In this document: piece after piece, positions 17,257 to 25,963 of the stretch
How the letters are laid out: each line of letters begins with the position of its first letter
How positions within the stretch are numbered: position 1 is the first letter of the stretch
Translations under genes and position numbers: made by a program
Origin: Planctomycetales bacterium
Lineage (GTDB): Bacteria; Planctomycetota; Planctomycetia; Isosphaerales; Isosphaeraceae
Direction: 5' to 3'
Assembly (NCBI GenBank): GCA_027449865.1
Contig: DAIDKV010000205.1
Span: forward strand, 34,208-98,207
DNA length: 64,000 bases
Notes under the pieces: generated by a model
The model's input: only the letters and a program-made list of their open reading frames with translations
Database searches by the model: none
What the model was told of the DNA's origin: nothing

Positions 17257-17871
17257 TCACTGGAGGTCTTCCTCGTCGAACCAGGGCTTCTCCATCATAT
17301 CGACGATCTGCTTGGCGATGTTCTCCGTCACCTGTACGAAGCTGCTCAGCGTCGTCTGTCCAATCTCAGGAACGAACGGAAGCGTCTCGATGATGATGGT
17401 CGGCTGGAGTTGCTTCTCCGAATCACGCGGCGGGTTGTGCCGGAAGTAAATCCAGACGTTCATGGTCGTGCTAAGCTGACGTGGCAGGTTGGTCGGCGCC
17501 TCGACAATCATGTTCTTGCTATCGACGATGATGTTCCCTTCGAGGATGAAAGCCGCTTCTTCAGGAGTGCCGACCGTCCGGTAGGGCGTTCGCATGTTGA
17601 TCTCCTTCGTGACCGCCTCCATGAGCATCAGTTGCAGGTCGCGGCGGAACCGCTGCGACTTGAACTGAACGAACACGGTGTTGCCTTCGGTCGTGTCGAA
17701 GGGGGCCTGCATGTGCCAGCCGAAGAAGCCGCCCTCGGGATCCGGCTCGCGGACGAATGGGCCCGAGGGAAGCATCGAGCAACCGGTCGAAAGCATCGCC
17801 TGACTGAGGATCGCCGTCGCGATCGCCCATCGGGCCGCCCTCGCGATCATAACGGATCGGGAAGCGTTCAT
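17257..17871 (-). CDS. LptE-like outer-membrane lipoprotein
   Basis: A 204-residue exported lipoprotein; signal peptide with a lipobox at MLSTG-C (about Cys26). The core shows the LptE/RlpB pattern as found in planctomycetes: KSQRFRRDLQLMLMEAVTKEINMRTPYRTV followed by EEAAFILEGNIIV and a strand-rich part (STTMNVWIYFRHN). LptE plugs the LptD translocon that inserts LPS in the outer membrane. The frame is open upstream within the preceding gene, but the ATG at 17871 shares its A with the TGA of that gene (TGATG), giving tight coupling. Context with a BamD-like lipoprotein supports an envelope-assembly role. Family assignment is from the motif pattern only. Confidence 0.68.
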   Translation of the reverse strand: MNASRSVMIARAARWAIATAILSQAMLSTGCSMLPSGPFVREPDPEGGFFGWHMQAPFDTTEGNTVFVQFKSQRFRRDLQLMLMEAVTKEINMRTPYRTVGTPEEAAFILEGNIIVDSKNMIVEAPTNLPRQLSTTMNVWIYFRHNPPRDSEKQLQPTIIIETLPFVPEIGQTTLSSFVQVTENIAKQIVDMMEKPWFDEEDLQ

Positions 17872-19190
17872 CACATCATCCCTCCGGGCATACCCATGCC
17901 CATCCCGGGCATCCCCATCATTCCGCCCATCATTCCGCCCATCATTCCGCCGCCCATCATGCTGTTCGTGCCTGGCGGGATGATGATCTTGCTCGGCTTC
18001 GATGGCTTGCGAGGAAGCTTCGCGAGCGCCGCCAGTTCGACCTTGGCCTTGGCGGCCCAGGGGCTCCGGGGCCATCGCTGGGGAATCCAGCCGAAGTAGT
18101 ATTCGGCCGACGCCACCTTGCCGGCCCGCTTGTAGTAGCTTCCAATATTGAAAGCCTTCTCGGCCTCCGCCTCGTTGATGTGGTCGAGGGTAGTAATGAG
18201 CTTGGGGTTGCCGGCCTGGCTCTCGGGGTACGTCGCATAGACCCGGCGCACCAGTTCGCGTGCCTTTTCCAGGCCGGAGGCATCGTACTCGGGTCCAAGG
18301 TAGCCCTTCATCCGCGAGTCGATCGCGGTGAGGTAAGCGTATTGAAGGAAATCGCTCTTCTTGCTGGAGAACTCGTCGATGAACTGCTCGTAATAGACGG
18401 ACGCCGTCTCGTAATCCTGGTGCTTGTAGTAGAAGTCGGCCAGGTCAATGGCCGCCTGCTCGGCGAGCGGGCCTGTCGGGTCGTTGAACCGAACGTGTTC
18501 CAGCTCCTTGATCCCTGAGCCCTGCGTGTCGATGAGCGGGAGTCGGCCGTCGAAGTGCGCCAGCAACGGCAGTTTCTTCTCGGCGGGCAACTTAGGATCC
18601 GACTGCGAGAGCCAGATCTGCGCCAGCTCATACTCGCGGCGGACGAGCTTCTCCTTGTAATTGGTGGCCGGATATTCGTTATAGAGCTTCATGTAGCTAT
18701 CGGAAGCCTTGGTGTAGGCTTTCCGCTGAAACTGGCTCTCGGCGAGGTACCATGAGGCGTTCTCGCCCCAGGTCGAGCCCTTTCGATCCTTGGCGATCTT
18801 GGCGAACTGTTTCTCGGCCTCTTCGAAGACTCCCTTCTGGAAGAGGCTGATGGCGGCGTCGAGCTCCGCATCGGCCTGAGGGTCGGGAGCCGGCTTGGCG
18901 AGCGGTCTCCAGCCGTCGGAGCCAAGGACCAGCGTCGAGGCCGGCGGCCCGGCCGCAGTCGACTTCGGTAGCGGTCGAGGAGTCAGCCAGCGCTGGAGAA
19001 AGCTCCCCGGATCGGTGGACTTGCTCTCCCCTCGCTCCTCGGGCGTCATCCGCTTGAAGAGGCTTCCGTCGTAGGCGGCGCGCCACTTGCTAATCGGGCT
19101 GACGTAGGTCGCACAGCCGGCGGCCGGTAGCGCGGTCATCGTCAGCAGAACCGCGGCGATCCGTCGGACGTTCGTTTTCAGGCGGATCAT
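17871..19190 (-). CDS. BamD/YfiO-like TPR outer-membrane assembly lipoprotein with Met/Gly-rich tail
   Basis: A 439-residue lipoprotein with signal peptide and lipobox LPAAG-C (about Cys26). From about 105 to 390 it is built of tetratricopeptide-like helices (AELDAAISLFQKGVFEEAEKQFAKIA, ASWYLAESQFQRKAYTKASDSYMKL, DLADFYYKHQDYETASVYYEQFI, AFNIGSYYKRAGKVASAEYYFGWI), the layout of BamD (YfiO), the essential lipoprotein of the beta-barrel assembly machine. It is longer than proteobacterial BamD (about 245 residues). The last 30 residues are almost only Met, Gly and Pro. It overlaps recO upstream (ATGA) and the LptE-like gene downstream (TGATG). BamD assignment is good, exact orthology unproven. 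Confidence 0.78.
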   Translation of the reverse strand: MIRLKTNVRRIAAVLLTMTALPAAGCATYVSPISKWRAAYDGSLFKRMTPEERGESKSTDPGSFLQRWLTPRPLPKSTAAGPPASTLVLGSDGWRPLAKPAPDPQADAELDAAISLFQKGVFEEAEKQFAKIAKDRKGSTWGENASWYLAESQFQRKAYTKASDSYMKLYNEYPATNYKEKLVRREYELAQIWLSQSDPKLPAEKKLPLLAHFDGRLPLIDTQGSGIKELEHVRFNDPTGPLAEQAAIDLADFYYKHQDYETASVYYEQFIDEFSSKKSDFLQYAYLTAIDSRMKGYLGPEYDASGLEKARELVRRVYATYPESQAGNPKLITTLDHINEAEAEKAFNIGSYYKRAGKVASAEYYFGWIPQRWPRSPWAAKAKVELAALAKLPRKPSKPSKIIIPPGTNSMMGGGMMGGMMGGMMGMPGMGMGMPGGMM

Positions 19191-19942
19191 TCCGTTGAAA
19201 CTCCCAACAGGGGACGGAGTCGCGGGCGGTGCCCGAGGACGTGGCTGATGACCGCGCCAACCGTCTCACGCGCCCGGGCCAGTCCCGTCGACGTCGGATC
19301 CAGCCTGCGCCAGGCGTCGCCCGGACTGGCGAGGGCACGGATCGCCTCCAGCTCGCCGGACGTGATCGCAACCACATGCGGCGGGCCAGTTCGGCAGGCC
19401 TCACAGAGGATCCCACCGGTCGCCAGGCCGAACCAGATCGTTCCCCCCCTCGGCTCGACCGGCGCCCCGCAATGGGCACACGACTCGAGCGCTGGCATCA
19501 ACCCCAGCTCGCGCAGGCACGCCAGCTCGAACCGGAGTACCCTCCGCGACCGCAACTCGGGCTCGCCCAGATGCCGCAGCGTGATCCGCGCCGCGTCGAA
19601 GAGCTTCGGATGCGGATCGTGGAGGTCGGTCAGCTCGTTCAACAGCTCGGCAACGTAATAGCCGGCATACAGGGACGCCAGATCGCGGCGCAGAGGTGCA
19701 AAGCGCTCGACAGGAGCCGCCTCGGTCAGGAGGTCGAGCGCCTCGGACGCCTTGGGGATCAGCACGATATCCGAAAGCCCGAGCAGGTCAAGCCCACCCT
19801 GCATCGACGACTTCGGCCGCCGCGCCCCCTTCGCCAGCACGCCGACCTTCCCCAGTTCCCGGGTGAAGAGCGTTGCCACCAGGCTGGTCTCGAAGACCTC
19901 GATGGTCCGGATCACGATCGCGAGGGTCCGGCTTGTCGGCAC
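19187..19942 (-). CDS. recO: DNA repair protein RecO
   Basis: A 251-residue recombination mediator that loads RecA on SSB-coated DNA in the RecFOR pathway. The N-terminal OB fold is visible (AIVIRTIEVFETSLVATLFTRELGKVGVLAKGARRPKS), followed by the helical part (LASLYAGYYVAELLNELTDLHDPHPKLFD). A zinc site comprises CAHC (near 157) and CEAC (near 182). Length is normal. It is 39 bp downstream of the FAD oxidoreductase gene, and its stop overlaps the ATG of the BamD-like gene by four bases, so it belongs to the same operon. Start chosen at ATG 19942, which gives the standard N-terminus. Confidence 0.93.
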   Translation of the reverse strand: MPTSRTLAIVIRTIEVFETSLVATLFTRELGKVGVLAKGARRPKSSMQGGLDLLGLSDIVLIPKASEALDLLTEAAPVERFAPLRRDLASLYAGYYVAELLNELTDLHDPHPKLFDAARITLRHLGEPELRSRRVLRFELACLRELGLMPALESCAHCGAPVEPRGGTIWFGLATGGILCEACRTGPPHVVAITSGELEAIRALASPGDAWRRLDPTSTGLARARETVGAVISHVLGHRPRLRPLLGVSTE

Positions 19943-19981
19943 ACTCCCGCTCCCCGGCCTTGACGGCCGATCGATCCCATT

Positions 19982-21331
19982 CTAACCCAATCCCTTGCCG
20001 ACCAAGCCCGCCGCGATCTCGCCCGCGAGATAGCCGGTGCTCCAGGCGGCCTGAAAATTGTATCCGCCGATCAGGCCGTCGAGGTCCAGAACCTCGCCAG
20101 CAAAGTGCAGGCCGGGAACGATCCGGCTCTCCATCGTCCTTGGATCGACTTCCTTGAGGGCGACACCCCCGCTGGTCACCTCCGCCTTCTCAAAGCCGAG
20201 CGTGCCGACGATCGGCAAGGGAAGTCCCTTGAGCGCGTCGACCAGCCGGTGCCGCTCGTCGCGTGAAAGATCGGGCCCCATTCGCGCCAGAGAGACGCCC
20301 GCGGCCGGAACGATGCATTCGGCCAGCCGCCTCGGAACCGTGTCGGGCAGGATCGCCGCGATCGGTCGACGCCCGCGCCGGCTCTCGCCCTGAAGAGCCC
20401 GATCGAGATCCTCACGCGAGTCGCCCGGCAGTAGATCGAGCCGGAGCGACAGCCGACGGGGATCGTCCGATCGAGCCACCGCCCGGCTCACGTCGAGAAT
20501 TGCCGGACCGGTCAGCCCAAAATGGGCGAACAACACCGCCTCACGCCGCGATTGCAGCGATTCCCCGTCGCGGTCGTGAACCGAGGCGACCGCATCGGCG
20601 AGCGTGATCCCCTTCAAGTCGGCGACCCATCCGGGTTCGACCCGCAGCGGCACCAGCGCCGGCCGTGTCTCAACAATCGAATGGCCGAGCCGGCGGGCCA
20701 GCTCGAATCCGTCGCCGGTGGTTCCGCAACCAGGGTAGGACAGTCCGCCGACGGTCAAGATCACCCGACGCGCCGCGATCGCCGCGTCGGCCGTACGAAT
20801 GAGAAAACCCTCGGAGGTCGGCTGAATCTCCTTCACCGCGGAATGCGGACGGAACTCAGCCCCCGAGCGTTCCAGCCGTCGCACCAGGGCTTCCAGAACA
20901 TCAACCGCCCGGTCGGATGCCGGAAAGACCTTGCCGTTGGACTCGACCTTCAACCGGACGCCGGCTTCCTCAAACAGGCGGACGGTCGCGTCGACGTCGA
21001 ACTTCCGGAGAGCGGGTCCGAGGAACGCCCCATTCTCGCCGAACGCCTGCTGAATCGCCCGTGCACCTCGGCAAAGCCCAGCGTCGAACGCCGGTGCGAC
21101 CGGCCCGCCCACGCTCTCGATCCGACGAAGTCCCCGCGCATTGGTGACGTTGCACCGCGTCCCGCCGGAAATCAGAATCTTGACGCCTGCCCGGCGGTTT
21201 TTTTCCAGCAAAACGACTCGTGCGCCGCATTCCGAGGCGCGTGTTGCGGCCATCAGCCCGGCAGCGCCAGCCCCCAGCACGGCAAGGTCGTGAACGTCAC
21301 TCATGGTGTGGGGCTGGGTCATGCCGGGCAA
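19982..21331 (-). CDS. NAD(P)/FAD-dependent oxidoreductase, BaiN/YhiN (HI0933) family
   Basis: A 449-residue flavoprotein. The dinucleotide site is at the N-terminus (LAVLGAGAAGLMAATRASECGARVVLLEK), followed by the family-specific GVKILISGGTRCNVTN. Further motifs are VILTVGGLSYPGCGTTGDGFELARRLGH, AHFGLTGPAILDVSR and the C-terminal GLHFAGEVLDLDGLIGGYNFQAAWSTGYLAG. Members include BaiN (bile-acid dehydrogenation) and many of unknown substrate, so the reaction here is open. Three in-frame ATGs (21331, 21322, 21304) are candidates and none has a strong ribosome-binding site; 21304 (MSDVHDLAV) would be a typical start. First gene of the operon with recO. Confidence 0.9.
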   Translation of the reverse strand: MPGMTQPHTMSDVHDLAVLGAGAAGLMAATRASECGARVVLLEKNRRAGVKILISGGTRCNVTNARGLRRIESVGGPVAPAFDAGLCRGARAIQQAFGENGAFLGPALRKFDVDATVRLFEEAGVRLKVESNGKVFPASDRAVDVLEALVRRLERSGAEFRPHSAVKEIQPTSEGFLIRTADAAIAARRVILTVGGLSYPGCGTTGDGFELARRLGHSIVETRPALVPLRVEPGWVADLKGITLADAVASVHDRDGESLQSRREAVLFAHFGLTGPAILDVSRAVARSDDPRRLSLRLDLLPGDSREDLDRALQGESRRGRRPIAAILPDTVPRRLAECIVPAAGVSLARMGPDLSRDERHRLVDALKGLPLPIVGTLGFEKAEVTSGGVALKEVDPRTMESRIVPGLHFAGEVLDLDGLIGGYNFQAAWSTGYLAGEIAAGLVGKGLG

Positions 21332-21397
21332 GGTGTTTGAATCAAGATGGAATCTGCAATCGAAAATCCTGGACAGACTCCGCGCCTCTGACTTCGC

Positions 21398-23593
21398 TTA
21401 TCCGACCGTCGGGGTCACCAATGGGGCCGCGGCGTGGCCGATCGGGCTGGTCTCGCAGGCTTCGATCGCCATGTTCTGAAACTCCACCTGCGAGCGAATG
21501 GCCGGCTCATGGGGTCCAGGCGGGGAAACACGGCGATAGGTTCCGTCGGCTTGAAGCTCGCGCGCCTTGACGTTGTCAGCCAGCAGGACGCCGAGGATGC
21601 CGTCGACCATGCGCCGGCGCAAGGGAGGGGCCTCGATCGGGAACATCAGTTCGACGCGGCGGCGGAAATTTCGGGGCATCCAGTCGGCTGAGGCGCAGAA
21701 GACCTCGGGCTCGTCGCCATTCTGGAAGTAGGCGATCCGGGAGTGTTCGAGGTATTTATCCACGATGCTAATCACGCGGATACGGTCGGAAACTCCGGGA
21801 AGTCCTGGGCGCAGGCAGCAGATCCCGCGGACAATCAGGTCGATGCGAACGCCGGCCTGAGAAGCTCGATAGAGGGCCTCGATGATCTCCGGGTCAACCA
21901 AGGAGTTGACCTTGGCGATGATCCGGGCGGGACGACCCTGCTCGGCGTGGGCCCGCTCGCGCTCGATCAGGACCAGAAGCCGAGCGCCCAGGTGTTTCGG
22001 CGCCATGATCAGTCGATTCCATTCGTTTCCCTGGGAATAGCCGGTCAGGACGTTGAACAGCGCGCTGGCGTCCTCGCCAAACTCAGCCCGGCAAGTGAAG
22101 AAACTGAGGTCGGTGTAAAGCCTCGCGGTCATCGGGTTGTAGTTCCCGGTCCCGAGGTGGACGTACCGTTTGATCCCGTCGTGCTCGCGGCGGACGACCA
22201 GCGCGGCCTTGCAGTGTGTCTTTAGCCCGACGATTCCATAGACGACATGGACGCCGGCCTTCTGAAGCATCCGGGCCTTGTCGATGTTGTTCTCTTCGTC
22301 GAGTCTGGCCTGAAGCTCGACCAGCGCCGTGACTTGCTTGCCGTTCTCGGCCGCTCGGGCGAGCGCGTTGATGATCGGGTTGGCCTCGGCGGTCCGGTAG
22401 AGCGTCATCTTGATCGCGAGAACTCCCGGATCCTCGGAAGCTTGCTCGATGAACTGTACAACAGTGCCGAACGACTCATACGGATGATGCACCAGCAGGT
22501 CATGGTCGCGGATCGCGCCGAAGATGCTCTTCCTCCGTGCCAGGACGGGCGGCATCTGCGGCTCAAAGGGCGGCTCGCGGAGGTCCCGAAAGCCTTCCAG
22601 CTTCCAGAGCCCGCTGAGTACGGTCAGGTCGACCGGCCCGGTGACCTTGTAGACATCGCGCTCCTCCAGCTCGAGTGCCGAGGACGAGAGCAACTGGGCA
22701 AGGAATCCCTCGTCGGCCCCTTCGGAAATCTCGAGCCGGACTGCGGCGCCCCATTTCCGCTGGCGAAGAGTTTCCTCGATGGTCGACAGCAGGCTACTGC
22801 GGACCTCGCTCTCCTGGATGGTGAGGTCGCTATTCCGGGTCACGCGGAAGGCGACCCGTTCGGTGACGCGATAGCCTCCAAAGAGGACGTCGAGTCGCGG
22901 ACCAATCACGTCCTCCAGCAGGACGAACCGGCGCTGGCCGTCGGCCTCGTCGGGTAGTGGAACGAGCCGGTTCAGCACCGAGGGAACCTGAAGCACGGCA
23001 TAGAGCGGCCTTGCGTGCGACTTGTCCGGCTCAATTCGCAGCAGGAGGTTCAGGCTCTTATTGTGGACGTGCGGAAACGGATGTGCCGGGTCGATCGCCA
23101 GTGGTGTGAGCACCGGGTACACCTGGCTATCGAAGTAGGCGTCGAGGTGGGCGTTTTGCGAATCGCTTAGCTCGGCTGGCGAGCAGACCCGAATACCGTG
23201 CTTCAAGATCATCGGCCGGAGTTCGGCATACCAGGTCTCGTACATCCGGCCGACGAAGTCGTGCGCCCGCCTGGAGATCTCCACAAGTTGTGCCAGCGAG
23301 CCCATGCCATCGGGCGGCGGGTCCTGCGGCTCAAGATTCTCGTAGACCTGCGCCTGGAGCCCGGCGACGCGGACCTCGAAGAACTCATCGAGATTTGAGG
23401 CGCAGATGGCGAGGAATTTGACCCGATCGAGGAGCGGGTTGGAGGCCTCGCGCGCTTCTTCCAGCACACGCTCGTTGAAGTCGAGCCAGCTTAGCTCGCG
23501 GTTGATGAACCAGCCTGGGTCGGGGACAGAAACCGGCGGCACGTTTGAGGGCGCCACGAGGGCCGCCGGCCCGTTGAGTTGTTCGATTGACAT
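21398..23593 (-). CDS. ppk1: Polyphosphate kinase 1
   Basis: A 731-residue enzyme that reversibly polymerises the gamma-phosphate of ATP into polyphosphate. Visible: the N-domain start WFINRELSWLDFNERVLEEA; the head domain; the two phospholipase-D-like C domains with HHPYESFGTVVQFIEQA, IKMTLYRTAEANPIINAL, the phospho-acceptor His in GLKTHCKAALVVRREHDGIKRYVHLGTGNYNP, and the second His in YLEHSRIAYFQNG near FCASADWMPRNF. Length is normal. I take the ATG at 23593 (MSIEQLNG); an ATG at 23626 is also in frame. nfo ends 32-65 bp upstream on the same strand, so a two-gene unit is likely. Confidence 0.96.
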   Translation of the reverse strand: MSIEQLNGPAALVAPSNVPPVSVPDPGWFINRELSWLDFNERVLEEAREASNPLLDRVKFLAICASNLDEFFEVRVAGLQAQVYENLEPQDPPPDGMGSLAQLVEISRRAHDFVGRMYETWYAELRPMILKHGIRVCSPAELSDSQNAHLDAYFDSQVYPVLTPLAIDPAHPFPHVHNKSLNLLLRIEPDKSHARPLYAVLQVPSVLNRLVPLPDEADGQRRFVLLEDVIGPRLDVLFGGYRVTERVAFRVTRNSDLTIQESEVRSSLLSTIEETLRQRKWGAAVRLEISEGADEGFLAQLLSSSALELEERDVYKVTGPVDLTVLSGLWKLEGFRDLREPPFEPQMPPVLARRKSIFGAIRDHDLLVHHPYESFGTVVQFIEQASEDPGVLAIKMTLYRTAEANPIINALARAAENGKQVTALVELQARLDEENNIDKARMLQKAGVHVVYGIVGLKTHCKAALVVRREHDGIKRYVHLGTGNYNPMTARLYTDLSFFTCRAEFGEDASALFNVLTGYSQGNEWNRLIMAPKHLGARLLVLIERERAHAEQGRPARIIAKVNSLVDPEIIEALYRASQAGVRIDLIVRGICCLRPGLPGVSDRIRVISIVDKYLEHSRIAYFQNGDEPEVFCASADWMPRNFRRRVELMFPIEAPPLRRRMVDGILGVLLADNVKARELQADGTYRRVSPPGPHEPAIRSQVEFQNMAIEACETSPIGHAAAPLVTPTVG

Positions 23594-23658
23594 GATAATG
23601 GACGCCTCGCCGCGGTCGATCTCCACGACCGGGCCGGCTCGTCTTGCCCCGGGGGTGA

Positions 23659-24576
23659 TCAGCGCCGGCGCGGGCCCCGCGACCGCCGATCGGGCTGAAC
23701 GAGCTGATGCAGCACCCGGGCGTTGCGGACGTCGAGATCCTCGCCGTCCGTATTTCCCTTGGGCGTCTCGAGGATCATCGGCAGGTCGCGGAACCGCGGA
23801 TCATTCACCAGGTTACGGAATGGCTCCAGTCCCATCTCACCGACGCCAATTCCCGCGTGCCGGTCGACGCGACTCCCCAGGCCCCGACAACTATCGTTGA
23901 GGTGCCAGAGTCGCAATCGTCCGAGGCTCACGGAATGATCGAGTCGGTCGATTGTTTCATGGTACTCCTCCGGTGTGCCCATCGGATAGCCCGCCGCGAA
24001 AATATGGCAAGTATCCGCGCAAACTCCAAACCGCTCGGGCCGCTCCACCTGATCCAGAATCGCCCCCAGGTGCTCGAATCGGTGCCCGAGGCAGGTCCCC
24101 TGCCCGGCCGTCGTCTCCAGGTCAATCCGAACGCCGACCCCCGCTGTCCGACGAACGACCTCGTTCAGCCCCCGCGCCACGCGATCGATCCCCGCGGCTT
24201 CTCCCTGGCCCATGTGAGCGCCCGGATGCATCACCAGGTCCTCGATTCCCAGCGTCGCGCTACGTTCCACCTCGTCGACCATCGCCCCGATTGAACGTTC
24301 CCAGAGAACGTCGTCCGGACTGGCCAGGTTGATCAGGTACGACGTGTGGGCGACCGGTTCGACCACCCCCGTCTCGTCGAGTGCCGCGCGGAAGGCGCGG
24401 GCATGCTCGTCGGTGAGCGGAATGCCGGTCCATCGGTTGTTGTTTTTGGTGAAAAGCTGGACGGTCCGAAAGGGCACGGCGTGCGCTGCGTGAACGGCCC
24501 GATCACACCCTCCGGCAATCGACATGTGTGCCCCGAATTTCCGCCCTGTCGCTTCGCGATCGGGTTCCTTCCGCAT
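23659..24576 (-). CDS. nfo: Endonuclease IV (apurinic/apyrimidinic)
   Basis: A 305-residue TIM-barrel zinc enzyme that incises DNA 5' of abasic sites. Seen: KFGAHMSIAGGCDRAVHAA at the N-terminus, VQLFTKNNNRWTG, VAHTSYLINLASPD, DLVMHPGAHMGQGEAAG, IDLETTAGQGTCLGHRFEHLG with the conserved Glu, FGVCADTCHIFAAGYPM, LRLWHLNDSCRGLGSRVDRHAGIGVGEMG and LPMILETPKG. These hold the nine usual zinc ligands. The start at 24576 is favoured by GGAGAAATCC just upstream; 24588 is an alternative. The C-terminus is basic and Arg-rich. It is likely cotranscribed with ppk1 and faces a divergent membrane-protein gene. Confidence 0.95.
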   Translation of the reverse strand: MRKEPDREATGRKFGAHMSIAGGCDRAVHAAHAVPFRTVQLFTKNNNRWTGIPLTDEHARAFRAALDETGVVEPVAHTSYLINLASPDDVLWERSIGAMVDEVERSATLGIEDLVMHPGAHMGQGEAAGIDRVARGLNEVVRRTAGVGVRIDLETTAGQGTCLGHRFEHLGAILDQVERPERFGVCADTCHIFAAGYPMGTPEEYHETIDRLDHSVSLGRLRLWHLNDSCRGLGSRVDRHAGIGVGEMGLEPFRNLVNDPRFRDLPMILETPKGNTDGEDLDVRNARVLHQLVQPDRRSRGPRRR

Positions 24577-24712
24577 GGATTTCTCCATCGATCGACTTCA
24601 TCCCTGGGGAACCGGGTCCTGACGAAATCCGTCCCTTGCAGACAGCGACCCGTCGATCCTACAATGATTTTCAGCGTCGCCACGTCCAGGGAAGAATGCC
24701 GGGGGTTTGACC

Positions 24713-25183
24713 ATGGGAGTCCTGATCTGGGCTGGCATCCTCTCGGTCTGTGTCCTGGCCGCGAGCTGGTTCTTCCTCCGCCGTCCTCTCCGCCAGATTT
24801 TTGAGGACGTGCACGTGGACCACGCCCGAGAGCTCTTCCACCAGCAGCGAGAATGGCTGGAGGCTCGGTTCATCACGGCGCTGACTCGCGTCGATTACGC
24901 CGAGGGCCAGCGCTGGGAATCGGCACAGTGGGATGACGAGGTCCTCTGGGCTCGCGACCGCCAGACGAGGCATTTACTGGCCCTGGTCTGCGTCCACTTC
25001 GACCCGGCACCATTTGACCTGATGGCGATCTCACGCCATGCCACGGCTCTCTTTGAATACCGGAAAGGCCGGTGGCACGTCGAGGGAAAACGGCTGGATG
25101 AGGTCCGGCCGGATGAGGCCGTCGGCCGGAACCAGCGGTTCGAGGCCGTCGCCATCTCGCCGCCGCCGCGCCGAATGGTCTAG
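24713..25183 (+). CDS. Hypothetical protein with one N-terminal membrane helix
   Basis: A 156-residue protein I cannot assign. One hydrophobic helix (about residues 3-20, LIWAGILSVCVLAASWFFL) is followed by a basic loop and a soluble domain with the pattern RELFHQQREWLEARFITALT, GQRWESAQWDDEVLWARDRQTRHLLALVCVHFD and a C-terminal FEYRKGRWHVEGKRLDEV, a layout suggesting a small alpha/beta domain facing the cytoplasm. A run of Gs (CCGGGGG) stands about 6 bases before the ATG at 24713; a TTG six bases earlier is less likely. It is divergent from nfo and convergent with the RraA-like gene. Function unknown. Confidence 0.65.
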   Translation: MGVLIWAGILSVCVLAASWFFLRRPLRQIFEDVHVDHARELFHQQREWLEARFITALTRVDYAEGQRWESAQWDDEVLWARDRQTRHLLALVCVHFDPAPFDLMAISRHATALFEYRKGRWHVEGKRLDEVRPDEAVGRNQRFEAVAISPPPRRMV

Positions 25184-25213
25184 ACCAGACGCGGCGGCTC
25201 TGGCTCGGTCGAT

Positions 25214-25933
25214 TTATTCGCGGATCCTGGTGTGCGCGACCTGCCGGAGTCGAATGTATTCCTCCAGGTCGAAATCGTCCTCGGCGCAGCATTCCAGCAG
25301 CGGGCGTTCGCGGCGTTCGACTTCGGCGCATGCCTCGGCGAGTTGGTGGGCGACGGAGTGGGGGACCAGGCAAACGCCGTGCTTATCGGCGTGGATCAGG
25401 TCGCCACAGTGGATCTCCACTCCGCCGAGGGTGACCGGAGTGTCGAATTCGACGAGCCGGACATACGCGTGGCTGACGCACGGATTCAGCCCGAAGAGCT
25501 GGAAGCCGAGCGCTCGAACCTCGTCGAGGTCACGGGGGCATCCGCTGGTGATATGCCCGATGCAGCCGAGCTTCTGATGGATCGTCGCGGTGACCTCGCC
25601 GAACTGCGCCCCAAGGCCGGGCGGGTCGTCGAGGTCCTGGGCCACGGCGATTTTCGGGCCGGGCTGGCTGGCGACGTACCGGAAGTAGTCGCCGAGCAGG
25701 TCGGGTTGCTGGGGCTCGTCGGGGCCCGGCGGCGCGGCCTTGGTCTTGGAGGTCACCGCGTAGCCGACGATCGGGCCGAGGTCCGGCAGCAGGCACCGGA
25801 TGTAATGCGGGAGAAATCCAGTGTGCCTCGGACGGACGTTGAACAACTCGATCGCGTTGGCGATCGTCGGCGTGTTGTACCGCCGCAGGGCCCGCAGTTC
25901 GTTGGGGGTCAGTCGCGATCCGGCTTCGGACAT
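25214..25933 (-). CDS. RraA-like / HMG aldolase family protein
   Basis: A 239-residue protein of the RraA/4-hydroxy-4-methyl-2-oxoglutarate aldolase superfamily (formerly misnamed MenG-like). Core motifs: YNTPTIANAIELFN near the N-terminus, GPIVGYAVTSKT, LGAQFGEVTATIHQKLGCIGHITSGCPRDLDEV (Gly-rich loop with the conserved Arg-Asp that binds metal and pyruvate in aldolases) and GGVEIHCGDLIHADKHGVCLVP. Because the Arg-Asp pair is kept, aldolase or oxaloacetate decarboxylase activity is more plausible than the RNase-E-inhibitor role. It lies 30 bp downstream of the HEPN-partner gene on the same strand, but the functional link is unclear. Confidence 0.85.
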   Translation of the reverse strand: MSEAGSRLTPNELRALRRYNTPTIANAIELFNVRPRHTGFLPHYIRCLLPDLGPIVGYAVTSKTKAAPPGPDEPQQPDLLGDYFRYVASQPGPKIAVAQDLDDPPGLGAQFGEVTATIHQKLGCIGHITSGCPRDLDEVRALGFQLFGLNPCVSHAYVRLVEFDTPVTLGGVEIHCGDLIHADKHGVCLVPHSVAHQLAEACAEVERRERPLLECCAEDDFDLEEYIRLRQVAHTRIRE

Positions 25934-25963
25934 GCGTCTTGCTCCGCTGGGGACTGGTTGGGC

